This document shows positions 9,711 through 19,548 of a stretch of DNA of 64,000 nucleotides, in pieces. Location of the stretch: contig WRHW01000001.1 of NCBI GenBank assembly GCA_009783055.1, forward strand, positions 1 through 64,000, given 5' to 3'. Every line of letters begins with the position of its first letter. Position 1 is the first letter of the stretch. This DNA comes from Holophagaceae bacterium. GTDB lineage: Bacteria; Acidobacteriota; Holophagae; Holophagales; Holophagaceae. The notes under the pieces were generated by a model, which worked only from the letters and a program-made list of their open reading frames with translations, was not told the DNA's origin and did not search any database. The position numbers were made by a program, and so were the translations under genes.

Positions 9711-10096
9711 AGAACATTTTACTAGACACACATACAGTACTTTACTGGATTAACAAATACGAAAAGTTATCTGACCTGGCGAAAATAACGCTAGAAGATG
9801 AAGAAATCATATTGTATTTAAGCCTTGCATCTTTTTGGGAAATTGCAATAAAAACAAGTAATGGAAAACTATCCGAATTACATGGCGGTATAACGGAATT
9901 TTTATATCGGATTCAACACATCCCTGTGTCAGTAATTCCAATCAATCTAAGCTATATAAAAGCACTTGAAAAATTGCCAAAAATCCACAAAGACCCATTT
10001 GACAGGATCATTATCACTACCGCCCAGACAGAAAATATGCCAATTCTGACATCAGACCAGAAAATCCATGAATACCAAGTAGAGACCATTTGGTAA
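9707..10096 (+). CDS. PIN-domain toxin (VapC-like ribonuclease)
   Basis: A 129-residue PIN protein with a GTG start overlapping the antitoxin stop. Acidic active-site positions are visible: Asp in LLDTHTVLYWI, Glu in LASFWEIAIK, Asp in HKDPFDRIIITTA, and Asp in the ILTSDQKI segment. Such toxins cut RNA (often tRNA) when released from their antitoxin. It is intact and full length. The hairpin at 10113-10148 probably ends the operon. Confidence 0.82.
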   Translation: MKNILLDTHTVLYWINKYEKLSDLAKITLEDEEIILYLSLASFWEIAIKTSNGKLSELHGGITEFLYRIQHIPVSVIPINLSYIKALEKLPKIHKDPFDRIIITTAQTENMPILTSDQKIHEYQVETIW

Positions 10097-10112
10097 CGAA
10101 GATAGCCTCTTG

Positions 10113-10148
10113 TATAGCAGTTCAACTACAAAAAGTTGAACCGCTATA
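10113..10148 (+). terminator. hairpin after the TA operon
   Basis: Arms TATAGCAGTTCAAC and GTTGAACCGCTATA pair around a short A-rich loop, 16 nt after the PIN stop. There is no T-run, so termination strength is uncertain. The right arm recurs at 37771-37786, so it may instead be another dispersed repeat. Confidence 0.45.
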
Positions 10149-10189
10149 TATAGTCAGCAATATTCAGACGCGACTCGGTGGGAATGGCC

Positions 10190-10603
10190 TTATTCCCATG
10201 TTGTTTGCCAGGTTACACCAAATTTATCGGTCACCCAGGCGCATTTGCGGAAGTGTGCAACAGGCTCCGGCCCCATCATTACCATGCCATCTTTTGATAG
10301 TCCATCGAAGATAACATCAAATTCGGCTTCATCGTTGCAATATATATGAATCGAATTAGCCCAGTTGAACATGGGTGCAGAGTGATCCGAATCCATGTCT
10401 AAAAACATTATCTCTTGCTCCTTGAAGGACAATATACCCATTAAGATTCTGTTTTCGTTTCCTTTTGTGGCATGAGGAACTTTATCTCCGTACCGGAGCA
10501 ATTGAGCTATTTTGGCTCCGGGAAAGCAAGAAACGTAGTAATTAATAGCTTCCTCTGCCTGCCCATTAAAAGTCAGAAATGGTGAAATAAGACTCTTCTG
10601 CAT
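10190..10603 (-). CDS. VOC-superfamily PhnB-like protein
   Basis: A 137-residue protein of the vicinal-oxygen-chelate fold, PhnB / '3-demethylubiquinone methyltransferase-like' type. It has the characteristic opening (ISPFLTFNGQAEEAINYYVSCFPGAKI), the middle GILSFKEQEIMFLDM and the ending AWVTDKFGVTWQTTW. Members bind small ligands and most lack a proven reaction; the methyltransferase label in databases is historical. It is a monocistronic gene, convergent with the TA pair. Family assignment is confident, substrate unknown. Confidence 0.8.
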   Translation of the reverse strand: MQKSLISPFLTFNGQAEEAINYYVSCFPGAKIAQLLRYGDKVPHATKGNENRILMGILSFKEQEIMFLDMDSDHSAPMFNWANSIHIYCNDEAEFDVIFDGLSKDGMVMMGPEPVAHFRKCAWVTDKFGVTWQTTWE

Positions 10604-10646
10604 AGGAACTCCGTTTAGTTTGCTGTGCCTTGCACAGTCAGTCGCA

Positions 10647-12458
10647 ATTATTTATTCTCCATGTATTTACAAGTGACTTCAATGATTTCATCAAAGTCGC
10701 TATGTAGCAGATGTTCGGCTATCACACCCAACAACTCCCTGGTCGAATGAGACCACGCCTTGCCCTTTAACTCTGACAACGCCGACTCTATACCACTCTC
10801 GTCATACTCACCACAGGCTACTTTTATCAATTGCAATTTTGTTTGCAATAACTCTGTATCATCTTCCACTCCATCGTCACATACATCCTCTTTTGGCACT
10901 AACCCGTCTATTACCTCATGTAGCTTGACTAAAAATGATGGCGTGTCTGACTCTATTGCGTTTACATCACCGCTCCTGCCTAATTGCTCTAATTTACTTG
11001 CTATGTCTGATAGAGCCTTCTGCCCTATGTTTGCTAAAGCACTCTTCATACCATGAACGTTGATTATATATGTACGCACGTCGTCTTCACTATATTTACC
11101 CTCTTTGGCTACTATTGACTCTATTACTGCTAACGATTTTGACGCATCCCTCACAAATATCTTGGCAAATTCTGGGTCGATTGCCTGACTTGGATGACTA
11201 CCTGATGTATGCTCTTTCTTCGCCTCTGCCTGCGCTTTTGCCTCTTTTATTACTTCGGGGGTCTGTTTGTCTCTTATCAGTTTGTTCAATATTGAATTTA
11301 ACTGGCGCATGTCTATCGGCTTGGATATAAATCCGTCGAACCCTTTGTCTAAGAATATCTCTGCCTGACCTGCCACTGCGTTGGCTGTTAAGGCTACTAT
11401 TGGATGCTTGTACCCGAATGACCTTATCTTCTGAACTGTCTCTATGCCATCCATCTGTGGCATCATGTGATCCATAAATATTATGTCATACTCTTTTCCG
11501 CTCTTTACTTTATCTAAGGCTATGAATCCGCTCGGCGCTGAGTCGATCTTTAATCCATACGGCGACATCAATCCTTTGGCTACATATATGTTTGTTTCTA
11601 CGTCGTCTACTATTAATACGCTCCCATACGGCATTGGCTCTCTGGTAATCTGAATCCCTTTCATCTGGGCGTTACCGTCTGTCCTAAATCTATGCAGGTT
11701 TTCTGCCGCCGCACTCCCTAATACCTCTGACCCTACTACTACCTGAGGTAATCTCACTGTAAATGTTGACCCTACTCCAGGCTCGCTCTCTACTGATATG
11801 TCTCCGTCCATCATCTGAATTAGGTTACGGGTTATACTCATTCCCAATCCTGTGCCTTCTGTGGTGCGATTGGCTTCTAGGTTGAATCTTGAATACTCGT
11901 CAAATAATTTGTCTATCTGCTCGCGGGACATGCCCTGACCGGTGTCGCTTACGCTCACTGCTAATATTACTTCGCCGTCTTTTAATGCTACCTCTGGGAA
12001 TATTGCCAACTTGACTGTGCCTTCTTTTGTATATTTGAAGGCGTTTGATAATAGGTTGTTTAATATCTGCTTTACTCTTAATTCGTCACCTGATAAAAAT
12101 AATGGCAATTTCTCGTCTACCTGTACGTCAAATATGATCGGCTTACTGCCTATCCTCATTATGTTTAATTGGGCTGTGTCGCTTATCAAACTCGCTGTCT
12201 CATACTTGGCTACCACTAATTCTAATTTACCGGCTTCTATCTTTGATAAGTCTAATATGTCGTTTATTATGCCTAATAATAAATCGCCTGATGTGTATAT
12301 CTTGCCCAAGGCTTCACGAACTTCTCCACCCAATTCCTCGTTCTCCATCTGAATCTCGGTAATACCCAATATCGCATTCAATGGAGTACGAATCTCATGG
12401 CTTACTGTACTCAAAAATGCACTCTTTGCCCGATTCGCCGCCTCTGCCTCCACTTTTT
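10647..12458 (-). repeat. 1812-nt duplicated kinase module, copy 1
   Basis: It aligns to 13815-15626 at a constant offset of 3168 nt; I found no difference in the lines compared by eye, and the encoded 603 residues are identical. The repeat starts 1 nt outside the stop codon and ends in the linker just before the HisKA domain. Confidence 0.92.
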
Positions 12459-13650
12459 TTGCACTCTCCAGAGTACCCCTCTCGATGGATGCTTTTAGGT
12501 CGACTGTCATTTTATTGAATGCAGTAGCCAGCGTACCAATTTCGTCCCTCGAATGAATTTCTATCTGCTTGTCCAGATTGCCGCCGCCGAGCTCTACTAC
12601 ACCGGTTGTTAGCCTTTTTAAGGGGCGGGAGATGAGCCGCGACAAAAGATATGAAGTAATAGCCAACAATACAAGAGACGAGATTGCCATGATGAGCGTG
12701 AAGCGGTTATTGCGTTTTTCAATATCTAAGAAAAGTTCGCTGGATGGAATCTGAACAGAAAACGACCATCCATTATCGAAGCGTCGACTGAAAGTTATGT
12801 ACTTTTTTCCACCATCGACAATATTGCCCTGGGAAACGCTACCATCGTCTAAAAACTCCAAACTGTCGTACCACGGTAGACCTTTAAGTGATGAGCCTGC
12901 ATGATTGCTATTGACATCTGATGTGTCTGAAATCACGTAGTCGTCCTGGGGTGAGCCTAGTAATACAAAACTACTTGCTGTGGGCTTGATGGCAGAAAGG
13001 GTGTCAACCATAGTCTGTATCTCCCAGTCCACAGTTGACATACCAATAAACTTTCCGTCTTGGTTATATATACCTGCCCCAACAGTCGTCATCAGGGCAT
13101 TGGTTCCTGCATCATCAATGTAGGGAACTGTCCATACAGCGTGGTATTTGCTTTTGATGCGGGCCTTGATTTGGGTATACCAAATCTGAGTATGGTAATC
13201 ATATTCCTCTGTTTCAAATTCAGGGTCGTATCGCACTTTGCCAACCGATGAATCATAGAAGGCATAATAGCAGGCCCTTTTCCTGGCGGGTTCCAGAGCG
13301 TACGGTTCAAACCAGATTCCCCCACCAACAGCGGCTCTAAAGGAATCAAAATTCTCTATAGAAACGGCGGCACCTAGTTTGGCAGAATATCTGCCCGACC
13401 GATGATATTCTCCCCCGGCCAGAGCCAGGTCTACAGCGTTGCGCTCCATTTCGGCAATGGTTTTCCCTACATGCTCAATCTCATAGGCAACAGTTTTTGA
13501 CACTTCCGCAATGCGGAATTCTTTGAAATTTTTTGTTGTCACCATCGAATAGACAAAAAAGGCTGTCTGGATAGCTGTGAAAAAAATCAGCACGATGGCT
13601 AATATTTTTGACTGGATGGAGAAAAAGCCCATTTTCATATCAATTACCAC
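10648..13650 (-). CDS. Cache-domain hybrid sensor histidine kinase (REC + HPt)
   Basis: A 1000-residue membrane sensor: TM1 (about 15-37), a periplasmic double-Cache-like domain (about 40-325), TM2 (about 330-350), HAMP (about 350-400), HisKA with SHEIRTPLN (His near 417), HATPase with an N-box NNLLSNAFKY and DTGQGMS / GTGLGMS boxes, a receiver (phospho-Asp in IIFMDHMMP), and an HPt domain (HGMKSALANIG). It should sense a small extracellular ligand and pass phosphate His-Asp-His. From residue about 398 to the end it appears identical to the HydS kinase upstream. GTG 13650 is the listed start; ATG 13638 is equally possible. Confidence 0.9.
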   Translation of the reverse strand: MVIDMKMGFFSIQSKILAIVLIFFTAIQTAFFVYSMVTTKNFKEFRIAEVSKTVAYEIEHVGKTIAEMERNAVDLALAGGEYHRSGRYSAKLGAAVSIENFDSFRAAVGGGIWFEPYALEPARKRACYYAFYDSSVGKVRYDPEFETEEYDYHTQIWYTQIKARIKSKYHAVWTVPYIDDAGTNALMTTVGAGIYNQDGKFIGMSTVDWEIQTMVDTLSAIKPTASSFVLLGSPQDDYVISDTSDVNSNHAGSSLKGLPWYDSLEFLDDGSVSQGNIVDGGKKYITFSRRFDNGWSFSVQIPSSELFLDIEKRNNRFTLIMAISSLVLLAITSYLLSRLISRPLKRLTTGVVELGGGNLDKQIEIHSRDEIGTLATAFNKMTVDLKASIERGTLESAKKVEAEAANRAKSAFLSTVSHEIRTPLNAILGITEIQMENEELGGEVREALGKIYTSGDLLLGIINDILDLSKIEAGKLELVVAKYETASLISDTAQLNIMRIGSKPIIFDVQVDEKLPLFLSGDELRVKQILNNLLSNAFKYTKEGTVKLAIFPEVALKDGEVILAVSVSDTGQGMSREQIDKLFDEYSRFNLEANRTTEGTGLGMSITRNLIQMMDGDISVESEPGVGSTFTVRLPQVVVGSEVLGSAAAENLHRFRTDGNAQMKGIQITREPMPYGSVLIVDDVETNIYVAKGLMSPYGLKIDSAPSGFIALDKVKSGKEYDIIFMDHMMPQMDGIETVQKIRSFGYKHPIVALTANAVAGQAEIFLDKGFDGFISKPIDMRQLNSILNKLIRDKQTPEVIKEAKAQAEAKKEHTSGSHPSQAIDPEFAKIFVRDASKSLAVIESIVAKEGKYSEDDVRTYIINVHGMKSALANIGQKALSDIASKLEQLGRSGDVNAIESDTPSFLVKLHEVIDGLVPKEDVCDDGVEDDTELLQTKLQLIKVACGEYDESGIESALSELKGKAWSHSTRELLGVIAEHLLHSDFDEIIEVTCKYMENK

Positions 13651-13690
13651 TAGTTACTTGAGCTAATTTTATAACTGGAATTTTTTCCAG

Positions 13691-13735
13691 TTTTGAAATC
13701 CAACGGAGTTGGCCAGGCTGTGCCAAAATAAAGCC
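13691..13735 (+). repeat. TTTTGAAAC...GGAGTTGG dispersed repeat, copy 1
   Basis: TTTTGAAATCCAACGGAGTT followed by GG, AGGCTGTGCC and AGCC. It matches 62246-62288 almost throughout and 31836-31860 in its first half. It lies between the two kinase genes, next to a small hairpin (AACTGGAA / TTCCAGTT). Confidence 0.65.
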
Positions 13736-13814
13736 AGACATGGCTTTGACGTGGACGGCGAAACGGAGACACAGACGTAACAACGAGTTTTGTAATTGCC
13801 TCACTTGTAATATC

Positions 13815-15626
13815 ATTATTTATTCTCCATGTATTTACAAGTGACTTCAATGATTTCATCAAAGTCGCTATGTAGCAGATGTTCGGCTATCACACCCAAC
13901 AACTCCCTGGTCGAATGAGACCACGCCTTGCCCTTTAACTCTGACAACGCCGACTCTATACCACTCTCGTCATACTCACCACAGGCTACTTTTATCAATT
14001 GCAATTTTGTTTGCAATAACTCTGTATCATCTTCCACTCCATCGTCACATACATCCTCTTTTGGCACTAACCCGTCTATTACCTCATGTAGCTTGACTAA
14101 AAATGATGGCGTGTCTGACTCTATTGCGTTTACATCACCGCTCCTGCCTAATTGCTCTAATTTACTTGCTATGTCTGATAGAGCCTTCTGCCCTATGTTT
14201 GCTAAAGCACTCTTCATACCATGAACGTTGATTATATATGTACGCACGTCGTCTTCACTATATTTACCCTCTTTGGCTACTATTGACTCTATTACTGCTA
14301 ACGATTTTGACGCATCCCTCACAAATATCTTGGCAAATTCTGGGTCGATTGCCTGACTTGGATGACTACCTGATGTATGCTCTTTCTTCGCCTCTGCCTG
14401 CGCTTTTGCCTCTTTTATTACTTCGGGGGTCTGTTTGTCTCTTATCAGTTTGTTCAATATTGAATTTAACTGGCGCATGTCTATCGGCTTGGATATAAAT
14501 CCGTCGAACCCTTTGTCTAAGAATATCTCTGCCTGACCTGCCACTGCGTTGGCTGTTAAGGCTACTATTGGATGCTTGTACCCGAATGACCTTATCTTCT
14601 GAACTGTCTCTATGCCATCCATCTGTGGCATCATGTGATCCATAAATATTATGTCATACTCTTTTCCGCTCTTTACTTTATCTAAGGCTATGAATCCGCT
14701 CGGCGCTGAGTCGATCTTTAATCCATACGGCGACATCAATCCTTTGGCTACATATATGTTTGTTTCTACGTCGTCTACTATTAATACGCTCCCATACGGC
14801 ATTGGCTCTCTGGTAATCTGAATCCCTTTCATCTGGGCGTTACCGTCTGTCCTAAATCTATGCAGGTTTTCTGCCGCCGCACTCCCTAATACCTCTGACC
14901 CTACTACTACCTGAGGTAATCTCACTGTAAATGTTGACCCTACTCCAGGCTCGCTCTCTACTGATATGTCTCCGTCCATCATCTGAATTAGGTTACGGGT
15001 TATACTCATTCCCAATCCTGTGCCTTCTGTGGTGCGATTGGCTTCTAGGTTGAATCTTGAATACTCGTCAAATAATTTGTCTATCTGCTCGCGGGACATG
15101 CCCTGACCGGTGTCGCTTACGCTCACTGCTAATATTACTTCGCCGTCTTTTAATGCTACCTCTGGGAATATTGCCAACTTGACTGTGCCTTCTTTTGTAT
15201 ATTTGAAGGCGTTTGATAATAGGTTGTTTAATATCTGCTTTACTCTTAATTCGTCACCTGATAAAAATAATGGCAATTTCTCGTCTACCTGTACGTCAAA
15301 TATGATCGGCTTACTGCCTATCCTCATTATGTTTAATTGGGCTGTGTCGCTTATCAAACTCGCTGTCTCATACTTGGCTACCACTAATTCTAATTTACCG
15401 GCTTCTATCTTTGATAAGTCTAATATGTCGTTTATTATGCCTAATAATAAATCGCCTGATGTGTATATCTTGCCCAAGGCTTCACGAACTTCTCCACCCA
15501 ATTCCTCGTTCTCCATCTGAATCTCGGTAATACCCAATATCGCATTCAATGGAGTACGAATCTCATGGCTTACTGTACTCAAAAATGCACTCTTTGCCCG
15601 ATTCGCCGCCTCTGCCTCCACTTTTT
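13815..15626 (-). repeat. 1812-nt duplicated kinase module, copy 2
   Basis: Partner of 10647-12458. It covers the HisKA, HATPase, receiver and HPt coding region of the HydS kinase. Sequence diverges abruptly at both borders. Confidence 0.92.
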
Positions 15627-18189
15627 GTCTTTCTGAATCCAGTAGTATATTTTTTGTGTCTGTAATATCCATTAGGGCACCAGCAACATGTATGGCGTTG
15701 CCATCACTATCCCTTATAGTTGCCCCGGAGGCATGAAAATATGCGTAATCGCCGTCTCTCTTTTGTAGCCAGTATTCCACGTCGAAAGGCGTCATGCCAC
15801 TTTTGTCGAGTAAATGAGTTGCAAAGGCTGTAACAACTCGTTCTTTATCATCCTCGTGTATCCGATCAGACCAGCTACTTAGCACATTTGGAAAATCTTT
15901 TTCGTCTACAAAGCCAAGCATCTGCCTAAATTCGTTAGACCAATTAAACACATTAGCAGGATTTACAGGATCTTCCTGAACTACTTCCATATCCCAGAGG
16001 CCGATTTTAGATGCTTTAACAACCAAATTTAATTTTGCTAATTGTAGTTCGTTTAGTTTGCGCGTAGTTATAAGCTCTAGTTCACGCTCATGGATTTGAG
16101 TCATGTCGAAAACATAGATCACTATTGCAAAACTATCCTCGTAAGGAATTTTTCTGAATTCAACGCTCAAATTTCGAGTGTCGCCATCTAAAACTATGTT
16201 TGTTTCAAATTGAATAAATCCAACTTTAACCGCTGTAGCAAATCTTTCGGATAATGGTATAGATGGGCTACCATCCTCCTGGAATGGTGGTATGGCCGCC
16301 GCGAGACGTTCATGGAAGTTGGCAATCATTTGTTCTTTTGATTCAAAGCTCATAAAACTTACTGCCGCAGGGTTGCAGTCAACCACTTTGAAACTTGAAT
16401 CAAGCAATATATTCATGTGGGGATTGGCTCTAAACATTGCTGAAGCAGTTGATTGCGCGGCTTCGAGGGCACTGGTCGTTGTCTTGATTTCCTCGATTAT
16501 TCGCTTCTGCTCCCTCAAATCGCGCGTATATACTGCAACGAGGTTGTCTCCCTTAAAGTCAATTCGGACTAAGGTGACTTCTGCAGGGATTGGCTCTCCA
16601 TCAAGAGTTTGATGCAACCATTCGATTCTTAGAAAACCCTTCTCTATTACTTCGTTGTAATTTTGGGTGGCTTTGTCCCTCGATGAGCTCCCATCGGGCT
16701 GGTATTCGGGCATCAGGTGGAAAAAATTATCTATATATTCTTGTTTGCTTGTCAAATTAAAGAGGCGCACTGCTTCCTGGTTACAATAGACCATTTTGTT
16801 GTTTTTGTCCCAAAAATGGGCGCAAAAAGGCGTGGCATCCAGCATGATCCGCATACGGTCATCTGCTTCACGCATTTTTTCCATATCTGAAATACGCTCA
16901 AGAGCGGCCAGGTTTTCCTCGTGTGCAGTTTTTGCGTCTTCCATTGCCTTATAGATGCAGTTGGCTGGTATATTTACGTCAAGTGCAATTTTAATAGCCA
17001 TCTTGCGGCACGTTTCGCTACCGCATGAACCGCAATCAATGCTTTGTTTTTCTATACTATCTTTGTTTAGTAGCCTGAAAGCCCTTTCAATATCCTCATC
17101 AGATATTTGCACAATTACAGCAGACGGTGGTTTATATGTTCTTAAAAAATGGGAGAGGTTAAATGTGTCGTCATATTTTTTATATAATTCATCATAATAT
17201 TCTCTCTTACGGTTGACCGTCGCCAACCTCCTGTTGTTGTCCATCTCCCGATTGATTTTAAAAACATTTGTTGCATGGGAGCAGGCAGTACCCATATTGC
17301 AACCCTCTGAACAATTAAGCACATCAAATATTTGGGGCAATATTTCTGTGGGAGATTCGGCATAAGAATCTAATTTTTCGAATACATGAAATCCTTCTGC
17401 TCTGTCTATGCTTATATCTTTTCCGAGAAAAAATTCGATATTTTCTCTGAGGCCACCGGGCATGGGGAATAGCGACCCCAGACCGCACTCATAGTGGTCA
17501 AAGCCCGTCTCTTCTTTAGGCAAAACAATATTATTGTTGTCCAAATACTCTATTAACATATCAAATGTAACGTTGTAGTGTGATAGCCCTGTCTCCTCAA
17601 ACTCGCTTGACTTGGCAACACAAGGGGATAGCGCCGCAAGACGGTCTGTAATGCCTTCATATTCCTTCATGTAAATGGCAAGGCTGGCCATGGGACTCTG
17701 CACAGGAGACAGATACTCCAATAATTCGGGGCGGTGTATTTCTATGTAGCTTACAATCACTGGACAGGGCTGAGTAATGGCTGGCTTTCCATTTGTTTTC
17801 TCGAAGTGCCTGACATATCCCCAAATACAAATATCAGCTCCGAGAGATACATCATAAATTTTGTTTATTCCCAGTTGCTTTAGGTATGTAAACAACCTCT
17901 TATATTCTGGAATATTAGTACGAATAGCTGGGGCGGCTATTAGGGAAATAGGTATTCCATTCTTTAGGTCTGTAAAGAACTGGTCAGTGTCATCAGCGTG
18001 GTTTCTTGCATCGTGCTTGCAGGCTGTAATACAACGACCACAGGCGATACATTTTTCGTAATTAATTTTTACCTTTACGTTTCCGTCTGTGTCTTGGTAA
18101 GTGATATTAGCAGATTCTATGGGGCATTCTCTGACGCACCTGTTGCAACCAGTACAAAAATCCAGTTTTACTTTGACGACTTCCTTCAT
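13816..18189 (-). CDS. HydS-type [FeFe]-hydrogenase sensor / PAS hybrid histidine kinase
   Basis: A 1457-residue cytoplasmic sensor. In order: two 4Fe-4S clusters (CTGCNRC...C, residues 12-22; CIACGRC...C, 47-57); an [FeFe]-hydrogenase-like domain (about 80-310) keeping H-cluster cysteines in TQPCP (C142), LSPC (C190) and NCSEGC (C293, C297); a 4Fe-4S 'Fes' domain (CGSCGSETC near 386-394); about three PAS domains (440-850); then HisKA, HATPase, receiver and HPt. The proton-relay Cys of catalytic enzymes (first Cys of TSCCP) is Pro here, as in group C sensory hydrogenases, so H2 or redox sensing is likelier than turnover. It lies 42 nt after the HD-GYP gene. Confidence 0.88.
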   Translation of the reverse strand: MKEVVKVKLDFCTGCNRCVRECPIESANITYQDTDGNVKVKINYEKCIACGRCITACKHDARNHADDTDQFFTDLKNGIPISLIAAPAIRTNIPEYKRLFTYLKQLGINKIYDVSLGADICIWGYVRHFEKTNGKPAITQPCPVIVSYIEIHRPELLEYLSPVQSPMASLAIYMKEYEGITDRLAALSPCVAKSSEFEETGLSHYNVTFDMLIEYLDNNNIVLPKEETGFDHYECGLGSLFPMPGGLRENIEFFLGKDISIDRAEGFHVFEKLDSYAESPTEILPQIFDVLNCSEGCNMGTACSHATNVFKINREMDNNRRLATVNRKREYYDELYKKYDDTFNLSHFLRTYKPPSAVIVQISDEDIERAFRLLNKDSIEKQSIDCGSCGSETCRKMAIKIALDVNIPANCIYKAMEDAKTAHEENLAALERISDMEKMREADDRMRIMLDATPFCAHFWDKNNKMVYCNQEAVRLFNLTSKQEYIDNFFHLMPEYQPDGSSSRDKATQNYNEVIEKGFLRIEWLHQTLDGEPIPAEVTLVRIDFKGDNLVAVYTRDLREQKRIIEEIKTTTSALEAAQSTASAMFRANPHMNILLDSSFKVVDCNPAAVSFMSFESKEQMIANFHERLAAAIPPFQEDGSPSIPLSERFATAVKVGFIQFETNIVLDGDTRNLSVEFRKIPYEDSFAIVIYVFDMTQIHERELELITTRKLNELQLAKLNLVVKASKIGLWDMEVVQEDPVNPANVFNWSNEFRQMLGFVDEKDFPNVLSSWSDRIHEDDKERVVTAFATHLLDKSGMTPFDVEYWLQKRDGDYAYFHASGATIRDSDGNAIHVAGALMDITDTKNILLDSERQKVEAEAANRAKSAFLSTVSHEIRTPLNAILGITEIQMENEELGGEVREALGKIYTSGDLLLGIINDILDLSKIEAGKLELVVAKYETASLISDTAQLNIMRIGSKPIIFDVQVDEKLPLFLSGDELRVKQILNNLLSNAFKYTKEGTVKLAIFPEVALKDGEVILAVSVSDTGQGMSREQIDKLFDEYSRFNLEANRTTEGTGLGMSITRNLIQMMDGDISVESEPGVGSTFTVRLPQVVVGSEVLGSAAAENLHRFRTDGNAQMKGIQITREPMPYGSVLIVDDVETNIYVAKGLMSPYGLKIDSAPSGFIALDKVKSGKEYDIIFMDHMMPQMDGIETVQKIRSFGYKHPIVALTANAVAGQAEIFLDKGFDGFISKPIDMRQLNSILNKLIRDKQTPEVIKEAKAQAEAKKEHTSGSHPSQAIDPEFAKIFVRDASKSLAVIESIVAKEGKYSEDDVRTYIINVHGMKSALANIGQKALSDIASKLEQLGRSGDVNAIESDTPSFLVKLHEVIDGLVPKEDVCDDGVEDDTELLQTKLQLIKVACGEYDESGIESALSELKGKAWSHSTRELLGVIAEHLLHSDFDEIIEVTCKYMENK

Positions 18190-18231
18190 AGCAGTCGCCC
18201 CCAGCCATTCATTTGCAGAAGCGCAAACAGC

Positions 18232-19302
18232 TTAGTTTTGGCGATCATTGCCAATTGTCCTACTGTTTCTATCTACTGATTCGAAAAGTTTTTGCACGTT
18301 ATAAAACACCTCGGCAATTTTTGGATCAAACTGCGTACCGGAATTTTCCATTATTATTTTTACTGCTTCTTCAACTGTGAACGGTTTTTTGTACGGACGC
18401 TCTGATACAAGTGCATCATAGACATCGACAATGGCCATGAGTCGCCCTTGGATAGGTATGTCCGTACCCTTCAACATCCTTGGGTACCCCCTGCCGTCCC
18501 AACGCTCGTGATGGCAACCTGCAAACAGTTTTGCATTTCGCAGAAACTCTACATCATCGGTTCGAGAGGCTATGTTGTCTATGGCCTTTTCGCCCTCTGT
18601 TGTATGGGTTTTCATTATTGCATATTCTTCATCGTTTAGTTTGCCGGGCTTATTGAGGATTACATCTGATATGGCTATCTTGCCTACATCATGCAGACGC
18701 GCTGATGAAACAAATAAATCATGGTCGAGCTCGCAAATCTCATCGGTATACAGACCAGTATCTGCCAGAGCGTCTAACAATATCTGGATATAAGCGGCGG
18801 TGCGGTCAACATGCCCCCCAGTACCCTCATCTCGACTCTCCACTAAATCGGCAAAGCCAAATATGATTGCATTTTGCAGGTGCTGGAGTTCTTCTGACTT
18901 TTGTTGAAGTTGGGCGGTGCGCTCGCGTATGAGTTCATCTATGTCTAAGTGTGTTTTTATTCTGTTTATCAGCACTGGGGCAGAAAATGGTTTGATGACA
19001 AAATCTATCACTCCTAGCTGAAAGCCCCTAGCCTCAACAGAAGCATCGGCCATACTTGTAAGAAAAATTACCGGAATATCGGCCAATGTTTCGGTTTCTT
19101 TGAGCTTTTGCAGAGCTTCAAACCCATCCATCTCAGGCATCTCAATATCTAGCAAGATCAAGTCAGGCTTAATTTTTTCAATCATGGCAAACATTTTCGC
19201 CGCAGACGGCAATGTCATTACCCTGTGCTGATCTTTCAGGGCCTCTTTTGCGACTGACAAATTTGTGTCGTTATCGTCTACAACGAAAATAGTTTTTTGC
19301 AT
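18232..19302 (-). CDS. response regulator with HD-GYP phosphodiesterase domain
   Basis: A 356-residue protein: receiver domain (1-120; VVDDND, phospho-Asp in ILLDIEMPEMDG, Lys in VIKPF), a short coiled linker (EERTAQLQQKSEELQ-like), and an HD-GYP domain (about 150-340) with HDVGKIAISD and HHERWDGRGYP. HD-GYP enzymes hydrolyse cyclic di-GMP, so this should lower c-di-GMP when phosphorylated. Start 19302 follows a GGTGGAAAC site. It heads the operon with the two hybrid kinases, which are its likely phosphodonors. Confidence 0.9.
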   Translation of the reverse strand: MQKTIFVVDDNDTNLSVAKEALKDQHRVMTLPSAAKMFAMIEKIKPDLILLDIEMPEMDGFEALQKLKETETLADIPVIFLTSMADASVEARGFQLGVIDFVIKPFSAPVLINRIKTHLDIDELIRERTAQLQQKSEELQHLQNAIIFGFADLVESRDEGTGGHVDRTAAYIQILLDALADTGLYTDEICELDHDLFVSSARLHDVGKIAISDVILNKPGKLNDEEYAIMKTHTTEGEKAIDNIASRTDDVEFLRNAKLFAGCHHERWDGRGYPRMLKGTDIPIQGRLMAIVDVYDALVSERPYKKPFTVEEAVKIIMENSGTQFDPKIAEVFYNVQKLFESVDRNSRTIGNDRQN

Positions 19303-19483
19303 GTTTCCACCATCAACAAAAACGATAAACATCAAGGCCAGATAAATAGTAACAGAATTTTTACAATTTGGGTAGAAATACTAAGTTTCGGTAATTCCGA
19401 AAACCCCGTTGGCTATCTTCGTCTCCATTTTTAGTCGATTACGGCTGAGTCTCCTGCAAAACCTATGGTTTTGTAAGAGGCTC

Positions 19484-19525
19484 ATTATACCAAGTTGATC
19501 CCATTTGGTTGGAACTTGGTATAAT
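19484..19525 (+). repeat. 36-nt palindrome, extended copy
   Basis: ATTATACCAAGTT and AACTTGGTATAAT form 13-bp arms around a 16-nt centre (family core 19487-19522). It lies in the divergent region between the HD-GYP gene and the amidohydrolase, 23 nt before the latter's start, so it could affect that mRNA's leader. Confidence 0.75.
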
Positions 19526-19548
19526 TGGGAATGTTAGCCGGAGAATCC

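Noticed and set aside
13816-15626. Assembly artefact as the sole explanation of the duplicated kinase module
   Set aside because: Both copies have different upstream domains and different 3' flanks and keep complete frames, so a genuine duplication is more likely, although read evidence was not available.
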